DNA of 64,000 nucleotides from the NCBI GenBank assembly GCA_943735955.1, contig OX030955.1, forward strand, positions 6,224,269 to 6,288,268, in the 5' to 3' direction. The notes under the pieces are model-generated. The model did no database searches. It was not told the origin of the DNA and saw only the letters and a list, made by a program, of their open reading frames with translations. The DNA is from Piscicola geometra (lineage: Eukaryota > Annelida > Clitellata > Hirudinida > Piscicolidae). Position 1 is the stretch's first letter; each line of letters begins with the position of its first letter. The translations under genes and the position numbers were made by a program. Shown here piece after piece: positions 50,230-64,000 of this stretch.

Positions 50230-51085
50230 TTGGAGGGGGGCGAAAGATAAGCTCTTCTTGAGGGTCATATGATGTAGTGGCCAATTGGCAATAGGTGAAT
50301 AATTTAAATTAAAAGATTACAATTTATTGTCGGTAAAGGTCATTGACTACTGTGAAAATTTCAAGTTTGTTGTTGATTTTATTAATTGTTCAAAGTTCTA
50401 AATCTCTGCTATCTAAAGGAAGAATATTTGTTTCAACACTTATAAATACTAACATCATATAATTTGTTTCCATTGGTTTCACGAGTTAAATTATTTTTAT
50501 TAAATGTTTGTTAAAAGTTTATATTTTGTTTTTGCCATCCCATCTCAATTTTTTCCCTGATAATAACTGATTCACGAGCATTTAAATGAGAATATAAATA
50601 GCTAAAAAAACTAATTAATTATAAAACGTTAATTAAATAATTTACTCGTAGATAATAAGATGTTTGTATTCCCTTTTATTTTAAATACCCTTTTAATGAA
50701 ATGTCTTTTTCCAGCTGTGGTGAAACTTTCAATTTTCACAATTTTCTGTGCGTGTAGTTTTTCCTTGTTGAACCTTTGCAAATATTGACATGGTGTCCTA
50801 TTCCAAATGAAGAGTTCTTTCAGCTTTTCGTGAAATACTTGTTTAATTTAATTTTTCATGATATAGCTTATATTTATTATTTTCTTCGAACTAAAATAAT
50901 TTTCATCTTTGAATTTCTTTGAAAATATTCCCCGCATCTATTGTCTTCATTTGTTGTTATTGAATTCCACACTAACTAACATGTTCTTATACAATGTATC
51001 AAGATAGAAGTTTGGTGGCAAAAAGTTGATTGGTTAAAGTTTTGTGGAAAAAATAAGATTGAAATGAATAGGATTTGTTTGGTGA

Positions 51086-51226
51086 AGGCACGCTTGGCTA
51101 GATTTCATCCTTTAGTTCTATTATAGAACTAAGTCATTTACTTTTGAATGAAATATAGCCAAATCTAGATTTCATTTTTTAGTTGTATTATACTCACGTT
51201 TGAATGAAATCTAGCCAAGCGTGCCT
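51086..51226. mobile_element. Short MITE with 23-bp perfect terminal inverted repeats
   Basis: Left end AGGCACGCTTGGCTAGATTT and on to CAT (51086-51108) is repeated inverted at 51204-51226. A degenerate internal copy of the same sequence (ATGAAATATAGCCAAATCTAG) lies at 51150-51170. 141 bp, no coding capacity. Target duplication unclear. Confidence 0.85.
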
Positions 51227-51946
51227 GATAATAATAATAATAATAATAATATGACAATAATTGTGTGGCCTAGTTACATGATGTAAGACTTTTTTGGTGT
51301 CTAAAACTGTATGAAAGATATTATAAGTCATTGTCAAACATTGGAAAGCACTATCTTGAATGAATAACGGTGAATTCAACGAGGTAAGTTTCATGTGCCA
51401 ATTTTGTTGAAAGTTTTCTGTTTTCGGTTGAAGCGTTTAGATTTATTAAAAGTTCTCCAATGAATATTCTTTGAAACAAGGTGACAAAAAGTAGTTTATA
51501 ATTGGTCCAAAAATAATGAAAATAAGTTTATGAAAAGATCATTTTATATGCCAAGGTAATAGTTTAAAGACTCCAGATGTTAATAAAAGCAATTGTTATT
51601 ATAATATTTTTATATTATTCTATCAGAATATTAAACGTATTATCAAAAGAACTCAACACATTGGATCATTTCACTGAAGAGCTTTCGTTCATAAATTTAT
51701 GTTTTAAACAAAAATAAATCATTTTTTCCATAAATTCTTAAATTCAACTGTTGATTAAAACAATCGATGAAACTTATATTTTGCTTGTGAACCCAACAAT
51801 CGAATCTAACAAGAAGTGGAGATAAAATAAAAAAGTTTAATTAAATAAGACGAAAATGTCACAAAATGTTCCAGTTGATGAAAAACAAATCGAAAACTTC
51901 AAAGGTTTGGAAGTTCTTCAAAAATTGAATTAAAATTAAGAGTAAA

Positions 51947-52019
51947 AATATAATAATGATTATTATAGTCATAATAATATTAATAATAGTATTATGACTA
52001 TAATAATCATTATTATATT
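51947..52019. repeat. Perfect 30-bp inverted repeat, 13-bp loop
   Basis: 51947-51976 pairs with 51990-52019 (core TTATTATAGTCATAATA). All AT-rich; may be a MITE or a cruciform-prone site. Confidence 0.9.
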
Positions 52020-52082
52020 ATATTTAAAAGAATTCTAATAAAATAATTGTTTAATGTTATAAATCGAACTGACTCTACACAG

Positions 52083-54788
<2,706 letters not shown>

Positions 54789-55105
54789 ATCAGGATCAGA
54801 ATCAAACTATGATGTTTGCAGTCGTAAAAGTTGAGGCGGAAAGACGATGATAATACAAAACGCTATCGTAAGCTTAACAAATCAACGATGACAAATCAAA
54901 GTTTTGAATGTTTTAATATAAACAGCATAAGCATTAAAATGCATTAAAAAACTCTTTTAGTCTTTTGGCCTCATCTCTTCACAGATTACTGACAATAACC
55001 GCAAAAGATCCTCAATAACTATATGTTGTAGTTATAGAGGGTTCTTTGAAGCTATAGCTTTTAACATTCATTAATTTGTTGGAAAAAGTTATCTTGTTGA
55101 TTTTA
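54789..55105. other. Gene-free spacer after the ABCG relic
   Basis: AT-rich, nothing recognised. Confidence 0.5.
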
Positions 55106-55107
55106 TT

Positions 55108-55265
55108 TGGGTGAACGTGTAGCTAAGTCGGTAACAAATCTCGGCTTGACCAATATGAAAAGTCCTAGGTTCAAGTGCAACCAATGCCCTAGTAGCCCAA
55201 AGGCGCAAACGAGAATATGCAGCCTAAGTAGCCTGGAAGATCGTTCGGGTTATAAGCCACTATAA
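55108..55265 (+). mobile_element. tRNA-derived SINE, second family
   Basis: Box A-like TAGCTAAGTCGG (55120-55131) and box B-like AGGTTCAAGTGC (55167-55178) followed by an unrelated body (AGCCCAAAGGCGCAAACGAG). Different from the SINE at 7405 and 9255. Confidence 0.55.
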
Positions 55266-56043
55266 TAGTTCTCGTCATTATTACTATTATAGTTGTGGAA
55301 ATGTATTTTCTGTGCTTTCTTTCTATGAAGCAGTTATTGCTTTAAATGTTTCTTAGTGCCTGGTTCTTGAGCTACACAATAAAACTCCATTTCATTGATT
55401 ATGTTACACCTACACCTACAGGATACATCGCTGCAATCAATTATGAATATTAAGCGATTTTATTACAATGTTTTTAACAGCTTGTTTTACTACATCATGA
55501 TTTCTCCTTTCTAAAATTATTGTAATTCTCATAAACATATAAATTGTGGAATGAAGAAAATATATTATGATTTCGAAGAAATTTATTAAAAAATTAACTG
55601 CTTGATAGGTATGATTAAATATACACGCATTTATTTATTTTTATTCTTATTAATAATTTAATAATTAATTTTAACTAAAATTGTAAAACCTAAAATAGGA
55701 TGGATCTGTCTTTAATTCAAGGCACCATAAAACGAATCCCATTTCTGCGACAGAAACAATGGCTGAATAATTAATTTATGAGATTTCTTAAATGCTCCTA
55801 GTGGCAACTCGCAGCTTTGCAAAGTATTAGAATTTAGAATTTAAAAATGAAATCCTTCAAAGTAGGGATGGCAACGGGTCGGGATGGGCACTACCCGGAT
55901 CCTGAGTTGGACATCAAGAATGAATATGGCTAAAAAAAAATTGAAATGACAGCTTATGAGTTATAAATAGCCAGAAAGGTGTGTAGAATGAAATGGAAAT
56001 CTCCAGACTCATGACTGCTTAATGGTTATTTGAAACTCTTAGC

Positions 56044-56092
<49 letters not shown>

Positions 56093-56480
56093 GTGTGTGT
56101 GTGTGTGCGTGTGTGTGTGTGTTGTAATCGCAGACATGCAGGAAAGTAAGTGCATAATTGTTATGGAAGAAATGTACAACGACAGTCAGACACTGAGTGA
56201 TTTGCGATCGTTAATCTTAAATAGTTAACGGATTATTAATGATTTTAAATGTTTACAAATTGATAATTGGGAATATACAAATTATACAAATAATACAATA
56301 TATCGAATATAGCCGAAAAAACAAATTGATGAAAAATATTATACAATTAAAGCCTTTCCAATGCCTAAATTTCGTACATATCGTATCATAAATCGGTTTG
56401 AAAATTTAATATATTTGCACTTTAATGACACGTAACTACATAAAAACATTTCCAAAGAATTAATTACAAACCAACCAAAC
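55266..56480. other. Gene-free stretch
   Basis: AT-rich DNA with a (GT)n microsatellite at 56046-56121. No exon recognised. It contains the 3' flank of the golgin gene. Confidence 0.5.
56046..56121. repeat. (GT)n microsatellite
   Basis: Dinucleotide run with two GC interruptions. Confidence 0.95.
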
Positions 56481-56562
56481 CTTTGAAAAAAAATTTAAAT
56501 TACTATTTTAACATAATTTGTAAAAAAATAAAAAAATCAAGAAAAACTGCAGAGAAAGATCA

Positions 56563-59500
56563 TCATCGTCGATGGAAACTCAGAACAGACTTTTCTTCTC
56601 CCTCGTTGTACCTCATGATCTTGCAGAGCACCTTGGCCAGCGTCTGTGGGTGGTGGAGTTGGTCCTTCGAGAAGACAACAACACCTTTCCTACAGATTGA
56701 TTACTTAAAAAACTTCAACAAAAACTACTACAACTACAACAAAAGCAACAACAACCACAACAACAACATCACTACCGCATACCCACAACCTCCACGCGGT
56801 GCGGTGAGGGGCGCTTGCGCCTCAAATGTGGGTATTTTCAGCCACCCTGCCAGGGCAGACTTTGCAAGACAGTCCAGGAGACAACAAACTCATCTCTGGA
56901 CAGACTGCCCAGCCCTGGAACAAGGGCTGGGCAAGAACACAAGAGAACTGACTCAAGAGCCTGGCAGGGCAGCGCAGCTAGACGAGACTATCCTCCCCAG
57001 ACGGCTGAACAACACAACGAAATACAACAACAACAAAAGCAACAACAACCACAACAACCACAACAACATGCACTGATCAGATGGTGCAGCAACTGACTTC
57101 TTTGTCGGGCGTTTCGGTCATGTACTTGAAGAGGACCGCCTTCAAGTACTGCGAAGGGCGAGTGGTGCATGAATAAACCTCAAAACGAAATGCATGCGAT
57201 AATAATGAAAATATAGCATAATATAAAAATTATAAAAGCAAAGTTAAAATTTAAATCAATAAAAAGCAATTTAATCCTCTATAAAATAACTGAAGGCATG
57301 TGAGGGTGATGATGCTGATGATGATGACGACGATGATGATGACGATGATGATGACGATGACGACGATGATGATGACGATGATGATGATGATGACGATGAT
57401 GATGATGAGAGTGACAGACCTCGAACTCGACTGGAATGATGTTGTGGGATGAGTCGAGCGAGATTTGACTGCTCGTCATTGAGGCCCTCTAGAGGTGGAA
57501 GAGGGTGTTGATGATGATGACGGTGATGATGAAGATGATGGTGGTGAAAATGATGATGATGATGACGGTGGTGGTGATGATGATGGTGGTGAAAATGATG
57601 ATGATGATGATGATGGTGGTAATCACATAGAAGATGGTAGTGGTGATGCTAATGGTGGTTGAGATGATGGTAAAGATTTTAATGAATAAAAACAATAGGC
57701 ATAATAATAATTATTACTTACATTATTATTATAATAAATTATTATATGATCATTATATTTATAATAAAAATAAAAATTATGTTTTTTGTTGTTGAATCAC
57801 CTTGAGATCTGACAAGTTGAGGACATTGGTGTTCTCATGTTCGATCTCTTCACTCTTCTGTTCAAGTAGATTCAATCGCTAGAGATGCACTCCATTACCC
57901 ACCCATCCTGCAATACCCACCCATCCTGCATTACCCACCCATCCTGCAATACCCACCCATCCTGCAATACCCACCCATCCTGCAATACCCACCCATCCTG
58001 CAAAACCCACCCATCCTGCAATACCCACCCATCCTGCAATACCCACCCATCCTGCAATACCCACCCATCCTGCAATACCCACCCATCCTGCAATACCCAC
58101 CCATCCTGCAATACCCACCCATCCTGCAATACCCACCCATCCTGCAATACCCACCCATCCTGCAATACCCACCCATCCTGCAATACCCACCTTCCAACAA
58201 CATATCCCACCCACTCACCCCTAAACCAAACAAAACTACAAAGCTACTCCTCCACCAACACATCCCAACAACGAACCCCTCCTCCCAAAGAACCCCCCTA
58301 CTAACAACACCCCCTTAACCCCAAAAAAGCATCGCCCACCCACCTTCTTCTCCTCCTCCTCCCTCTCAGCCTCCATCTCTTGCATCCTCCCCTCCAACTG
58401 CTCACACCTCTGCACCACCTCTTGCCACTCCTCCTTGCTGTGCATCTCCTCCATCTTTATTATTAATAATTTAATTAATTAATCATTTAACTGATTAATT
58501 ATTCATTTATTTATTTATTTTATTTTCATTTATCTCTGCAATGAGGGCATTCGTTTTTGAAGATCTTCATTACTTGAAATTTCAGTTTAAATTGAAACGC
58601 TTTAGTAAATTATCGATCTGTAACAAGGAAATTATAAATGCAATTAATTTGGAATTTAATTAGTCGGAATTGCAATCAATTAAGCACCCAATTAGTTAAC
58701 GGTTAACAATGCCAAAATGGACAGAAATATTACAAAGCATTCTTCACGGTAACACCGAAATCTATACGAAATGTACAAGCAAGGAACCTGGTTGTGAAGA
58801 GTGAGCACTTGGTTGCTGAGGTCATCCAGCTGTTCCTCCCTCTCCCTCACCTCCTCTCTCGCCTCCTTCAACTCCCCCTCCAACTCCCTCAACCGCCCCT
58901 CCGACTCCTCCTCTGCACTCTCTGCCGTCGTCGTCATGGTAATGATGTTGCCGATGATGATGATAATGATGGCGGTGGTGGTGATGATGATAATGATCGG
59001 GGTTATGATGATGATGGTTCTGGTTGTGATAATGATGGTTGTGAGGGCAAGAGACTGGCAAAGGTGGTGGGGTGGTGGTTGAAAACAGCCGAGTAAGAAG
59101 AGGACTTGTGGCATGAATCGACCCTTCAAACCGCCTACTAACCACGCACACGAAGTTGTGGCAATTATAAAGTTTTAAAACTTATAGAAATACTTTTTTC
59201 TTAAATTTAGATTAATTAAATTACATTATATAATATATTTAAATAATTAATCATATTTTATAATAAATCATATAAATATTCATTTTTAAAATTTAGATTA
59301 ATGAATGATTAAAAATCATTATATTATAATTGATATAGAAATGAACGATGACGAAGCAGTTTCAGGGCACCTAGAGTCTTGGTGAAGTTGTTCTGGTACT
59401 GCTTCTCCTTCTGCGACAACGTCACCTGGAACTCCCTCATCACCTTCTTGAGCTTGTCTGAGTTCTGTGCCTCCCTCTCCTCCATCTCCTCTGTGTACTC

Positions 59501-62500
59501 CCGCTTCAGTCTGCCGGGAAATGCGGGTTGCAGCTGAAGCCAACCAACCTCAAAGATGCTTTAGTTTTCTTTAATTTGTATTCTTGGGCATTTGAAAGTA
59601 TTTAAATGTGTTTCTAAGTATTCTTAAGTACTAGGTATTAAATATTTTAATTATTTTAAAGTTTATCAAGTATTCTTAATTCTAACACCGAAGCTATACA
59701 AATTATAAAATGCAATAATTCTTAAATGTTATTATTTTAAAATTTTTAAATACCTTTCAATTTCAGTGTTCTTGTCTTTCTCTGCATCCTGTATGAGCTT
59801 CTTTGCCTCTTCCTGCAGACGCAAGTTCTCTTCCTTGAGATGGTGGCAGTCTTTCGACAGACTCTTGAGTTCCTTCTTCAACTTCTTGGTCTCCCCGTTG
59901 TCACTCACCACTTCTTCATATTTGCTTTTCAATTCAAAATTTTCTGATTTTAATTTTTCGATCTCCCTATCCAGCGTGGAGATTCTTTCCTTCAAAAACG
60001 TCGCCTCTTGCTTGAGCCCCTCGCACTCTTTTCTTAACTCCTCCACCTCAACCTCCATCTTTACCACCTCTTTCACCTCACCCTTCCTCCTCACCACCTC
60101 CACCTCAGGCAGATTTGGCTTTTCCAAGTTGCTGACCACTTGCACCTTCAATTGCACCTCCCTTTCCTGCAGCCTGCCCTCCAACTCACTCAACCTCTCT
60201 TCCCTGTATAAGGCTTCAGCCTCTGACGACTTCTTCAAAGCCTCGAAGTTCACAATCATTTCGGAAAGTTCTTTTTCTTTCGATTTTAACTCCTCCCTCA
60301 CCTTCTCAAGCTCCTCCCTCACCTTCTCAAGCTCCTCCCTCACCTTCTCAAGCTCCTCCCTCTCTTTTTTAAGCTCCTCCCTCACCTTCTCAAGCTCCTC
60401 CCTCTCTTTTTTAAGCTCCTCCCTCACCTTCTCAAGCTCCTCCCTCTCTTTTTTAAGCTCCTCCCTCACCTTCTCAAGCTCCTCCCTCTCTTTCTCAAGC
60501 TCCTCCCTCTCTTTTTTAAGCTCCTCCCTCTCTTTTTTAAGCTCCTCCCTCTCTTTTTCAAGCTCCTCCCTCTCTTTTTCAAGCTCCTCCCTCACCTTCT
60601 CAAACTCCTCCCTCTCTTTTTTAAGCTCCTCCCTCTCTTTTTTAAGCTCCTCCCTCTCTTTCTCAAGCTCCTCCCTCTCTTTTTTAAGCTCCTCCCTCTC
60701 TTTTTTAAGCTCCTCCCTCTCTTTTTCAAGCTCCTCCCTCACCTTCTCAAGCTCCTCCCTCTCTTTTTTAAGCTCCTCCCTCTCTTTTTTAAGCTCCTCC
60801 CTCTCTTTTTTAAGCTCCTCCCTCACCTTCTCAAGCTCCTCCCTCTCTTTTTTAAGCTCCTCCCTCATGCACTCCTCCCTCACAGAGGCTTCTTCTGCAG
60901 CGTCTTCCTTCTGCTTCCTCATCTGCTTCATCTTCGTTTCCGCCTTCTTCTTCAACTCATTCATCTTCTCCACCCACGCCTCATCCTTCCTCTTCATCTC
61001 CTCCTCCAGTTCGGCATACGACACTTGCGCCCGCTCCTCCTTCCTTGCGTGCTCCTCCATCAACATCACCTTCTCCTCCTTCTCCTCCTCATGAACCTGT
61101 CTCATCACATCCACTTCTGCCCTCAACGAAGCCAACTCAGTGCTTGCTTCCTGAGAACCTTTCAAGAGATGCTCATTTTGGTCTTTGAGTTTGTCGTTCT
61201 CACATGTCAGCACCTCTCGCTGCTTGTTCCCTTCACACTTCTCAGCTTCCGAGGCCTCCAACCTCTCCTTGAACTCTCCCAGTGACCTCTTGACGCCTTC
61301 AACCTCGCTTAATCGTTCTTCAAGCTTCCGTTCAAGTTCACCGATTTTCTCATCTTTTCCACACAGAGCTTCGTTCATGGACCGTTCAGAAGCGACCTTT
61401 TCTCGCGCCACCAACTCAATCTCTTTTTCTTTCTTGCAAATCGTTTCTTCAAACTCACTTTTCAAAGAATTAATTTTCTTTTCAAATTCTTGTAAACTTT
61501 CATTGCTACTTCGCATGTTCTGTTCCTTCCTCATGGAGAGCTCCTCTTCCAGAGCCTTCAATCTTTCAGACATCTGAGACTTCTCTTCTTCCAACACACG
61601 CAACCTCTCCTCCAAGCCTCCAATCTCTTGCACCTGTGAGGCATTCACTCGTCGCAAGTCATCTTCCCTGTCTTTCGCCTCCCTCTCCATGGCATACACC
61701 TCCTGTAGTCTGTCTGCAGCCCTCGACACTTCTTCCTCTTTCAGCGCCAGCTGCCCTTTCAGAGTGCCTACTTCTTCACTCAGCCTCTTCTCTGATGCCA
61801 TCAACTCCTTCAACTTTCTCCCTTTCTCCTCTGCCTCCTTCTTCAACTCCTCTACCTCCTTCTTTCTTTCCTCCACCTCCTTCCCTCTCTCCTCCACCTC
61901 CTTTCCTCTCTCCTCCACTTCCTTCTTCAACTCCTCCACCTCCTTCTCTCTCTCCTCCACCTCCTTTCCTCTCTCCTCCACCTCCTTTTTCAACTCCTCC
62001 ACCTCCTTTCCTCTCTCCTCCACCTCCTTTTTCAACTCCTCCACCTCCTTTCCTCTCTCCTCCACCTCCTTTTTCAACTCCTCCACCTCCTTTCCTCTCT
62101 CCTCCACCTCCTTCCCTCTCTCCTCCACCTCCTTTCCTCTCTCCTCCACCTCCTTTCCTCTCTCCTCCACCTCCTTCTTCAACTCCTCCACTTCCTTTCC
62201 TCTCTCCTCCAATCGTACCTCAAGTACTTCCTTCTGATGCGCTAAAGTGGCTGTCAAGTCATTCAATTCCTCGATGAGTTTCTTCTTGCCTTCATCGTCT
62301 CGTGAGCGCTCGTCTCTCGCCTTCTGCCGCTCCCCCTCCAACGCCTGTCTCCTCTCCTCTAACTTTACTTTTTCATCAGACAAAATATTAATTTTTTCGT
62401 CACTTTCTTTAATCAAAGTATTTTTCTCCATTTCGAGGCGCTCAAGTTCACTTGCTAAAAAGAGGATTTTGTCATCTTTTTCTTTCAACTTCGTGTTTCT

Positions 62501-64000
62501 ATCCCTTTTTAATTCTTCGAATTTATTTTTAACGAATTCTAACTTTTCTTTGTGGCTACTCTTCAAGCCTTCAATCTCTTGCACGCTTTCACTCATCTTT
62601 CTTTCCAATTCGCTCTTGAGTCCTTCAATCTCCTTGGAAACTTCTCCAACCTTCTCTTCGCTTCCTTCCAGCTTCTTCGCCAATGCATCTCTCGCATCTT
62701 CATTGACTCTCGCCTCTTCACACAGCGCACTTCTCTCACTCTCCAAATCTCCTATCTTCTTCCTCAACTCCCGCACCTCCTTCTTGACACCCTCCACCTT
62801 CTCCTCCCCCCTCTCTTCCACTTGTGCCTTCTCCTTCACCTCCTCTTCAGCCTGCTTCAACTTCTCCACCACCTCATCATACGCCCCTCTCAACTGAGCC
62901 ATCTCCTCCTCCTCCACCTCCCTGGCCTCAATGCTCCTCTGCAACTCATCCTGCACCACCTCCACCCGGATCTGCAGCTGGTCGACCTCCTCCTTCAACC
63001 TCACTGCCTCCTCCCTCAAGACATCCCTCTCTCGAGACACCTCTTCCACCTTACATGCAGTTTCATTGTTTTTCTTCAACTCCTCCACCTCGACTGAGAG
63101 TGCCCCATTCAGCAGTTGCACCTCTTCCAGCTTCCTCTCCAGTTCTCCGTTGCTGACCACCATCTCTGCTTCTTTCCTCTGGAGCTCCTCTTCCTTCCCG
63201 AGAACTTCTTCATACGATTGTTTCAGCGCAGTGAAGCGCTCATCAGCATCGCTCACTTTTCCTTCCAACTCCTCCCTGTCCTTCCGAACCTCCACCAGCT
63301 CCTTCTGCAGCCACTCCACGTCCTCTTGCAGTTTGGCACATCGATCCGTCTTGAGAGCACCCTCTTCCTCTCCCCTCCTCACCTTCTCCTCCATCTCCTC
63401 ACAACCCTCCTTCAATGTACAGTTCTCGAGCTTGAGTCCTTCCAACTCACGAGTCATCTCTAACAACTTCATCTCTGAGGCAGCCACCACAGTCTTCAGC
63501 TTCTCGCTACAGTGCCTCTCCTTGTCCACCTCGTCACACACCTGCTTGTACTCGCCTCCCAGGTGCTGCAGGTCCTCCTGGCACACCTTCAACTCCATAC
63601 TCAACTTCCTCACCTCATCCATCAGGCCCTCCTTCTCAGCACTCAGTCCACTCACCTGGTCCTGAAGCACACTCACCTCTTCTCCACGCAGACCCACTTC
63701 CTTCTGCAACTCCTCCTTCTGCTCTGACGCCTCGTTAAACCTCTTCTGCAACCGCTTCACTTGCTCCTTCAGGAAGGAACACTTGCTGCACACCTCCGCT
63801 TCTTCCCTCACTGCCTTCGTTGATTCTTCTCTTTGAGCTCCCACTCCATCGGAATCGACTCCGTCCCTCCCACACATGCCTCGTTCCACCTCCACCTTCA
63901 GAGCAGCATGGGCAACCACCAGCTTCTCATGCTCACCCACCAGACACTCATACTTCTCTAGGAGAGAATGCTTGATGAGTTTGTCGTCGTCAGTGTCGAA
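56563..64000 (-). CDS. GRIP-domain golgin (giant coiled coil), 5' end beyond window
   Basis: Exons in transcription order: 64000(open)-59754, 59510-59371, 58921-58788, 58454-58344, 57878-57801, 57488-57420, 57148-57098, 56643-56563. All joins are in phase, giving 1636 residues in the window. The large exon is one continuous Lys/Glu coiled coil with two runs of 7-residue repeats. The last three exons encode a GRIP domain: [27 protein letters not shown], ending LSFHRR. GRIP domains dimerise and bind Arl1-GTP on trans-Golgi membranes, with the conserved Tyr (here EYLK) essential; the rod tethers vesicles. Nearest remembered relatives are golgin-245/GOLGA4 and GCC2; which one is not decided. The DKE exon donor at 57097 (GTCAGT) is needed, since reading through gives an early stop that would cut the domain. 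Confidence 0.9.
56700..57065. other. Last golgin intron: CAACAA repeats around a GC-rich relic
   Basis: CAACAACAA/AGCAACAAC tracts at 56715-56780 and 57010-57066 flank a GC-rich 200-bp insert. On plus it reads [15 protein letters not shown], then one frame over [11 protein letters not shown], resembling the zinc-knuckle C terminus of some LINE polyproteins. Frames are broken. Confidence 0.35.
57301..57412. repeat. (GAT/GAC)n microsatellite
   Basis: GATGATGAC-type repeats in the golgin intron between exons 57488-57420 and 57148-57098. A similar tract at 57510-57620 fills the preceding intron. Confidence 0.93.
57890..58190. repeat. 18-bp minisatellite, about 16 copies
   Basis: ACCCATCCTGCAATACCC tandem units, very uniform (one AAAACCC and one ATTACCC variant), starting about 12 bp from the acceptor of the golgin exon at 57878. 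Confidence 0.97.
60291..60870 (-). repeat. 21-bp coding repeat in golgin (REELKKE type)
   Basis: About 27 tandem 21-bp units (plus strand CTCCTCCCTCTCTTTTTTAAG and variants) encoding [14 protein letters not shown] or REELEKV heptads. Length is a multiple of 21, so frame and heptad register are preserved. Confidence 0.95.
61845..62215 (-). repeat. 21-bp coding repeat in golgin (VEERGKE type)
   Basis: About 17 tandem 21-bp units encoding VEERGKE and VEELKKE heptads, independent in sequence from the block at 60291-60870. Confidence 0.95.

Larger units (their letters stand above)
50869..52075. other. Gene-free stretch with two inverted-repeat structures
   Basis: AT-rich, no exon recognised. Contains the MITE at 51086-51226 and the long palindrome at 51947-52019. 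Confidence 0.6.

Noticed and set aside
57098..57148. Golgin ending at the in-frame stop just after the DKE codons
   Set aside because: Reading through would truncate the GRIP domain; a GTCAGT donor at that point joins in phase to an exon that completes it.
57872..58304. Regular 18-bp units considered as a CRISPR-like array or a repeat protein
   Set aside because: No spacers, animal context, inside an intron between two in-phase golgin exons; a plain minisatellite.
59766..62897. Long Ser/Phe/Pro-rich plus-strand frames
   Set aside because: Antisense shadow of the golgin coding exon; composition is the complement of Lys/Glu codons.

Overview
This is an AT-rich animal genomic window. It has split genes with short exons, canonical GT/AG introns, degenerate non-LTR retrotransposons, hAT-type and other small DNA transposons, tRNA-derived SINEs and a very heavy load of micro- and minisatellites. 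Nothing in it is bacterial. Gene content and style fit an invertebrate, and I would guess a lophotrochozoan such as an annelid, but I cannot name the species from the sequence.

Layout, left to right. (1) 119-5475, minus: the N-terminal two thirds of a NOL10 (Enp2) orthologue, 14 exons joined in phase, with most introns filled by simple repeats. (2) 5725-6835: a 1.1-kb pentanucleotide array next to what looks like a LINE 3' end. (3) 7560-14560: a cluster of four intact small secreted-peptide precursor genes in alternating orientation (+ - + -). They are two families, each present twice, with a signal peptide, an acidic or neutral propiece, a Lys-Arg site and a short cationic amphipathic mature peptide. 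This looks like an antimicrobial or membrane-active peptide locus and is the most interesting part of the window. (4) 16825-24292, plus: a STKLD1-like kinase-domain plus helical-repeat gene of at least 21 exons. (5) 29902-42354 and 45771-50229, plus: two intact copies of a five-exon membrane-anchored class I methyltransferase-like gene. They lie in a segmental duplication that also copied the 3' exons of STKLD1 (fragment at 44071-45162). Copy 1 took in at least three, probably four, later transposon insertions that copy 2 lacks. (6) 52083-54788, plus: a decayed ABCG-type transporter gene with a 0.5-kb tetranucleotide array where its membrane-domain exons should be. (7) 56563-64000, minus: the C-terminal part of a giant coiled-coil golgin ending in a GRIP domain; its 5' end lies beyond the window.

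The housekeeping genes (ribosome biogenesis, Golgi tethering) have no obvious functional link to the peptide cluster. Recurrent themes are cassette duplication followed by divergence, and long satellite arrays that begin at retroposon tails. Exon boundaries come from reading splice signals and checking phase by eye. Family names rest on recognised motifs and remembered family sequences, not on a database search.
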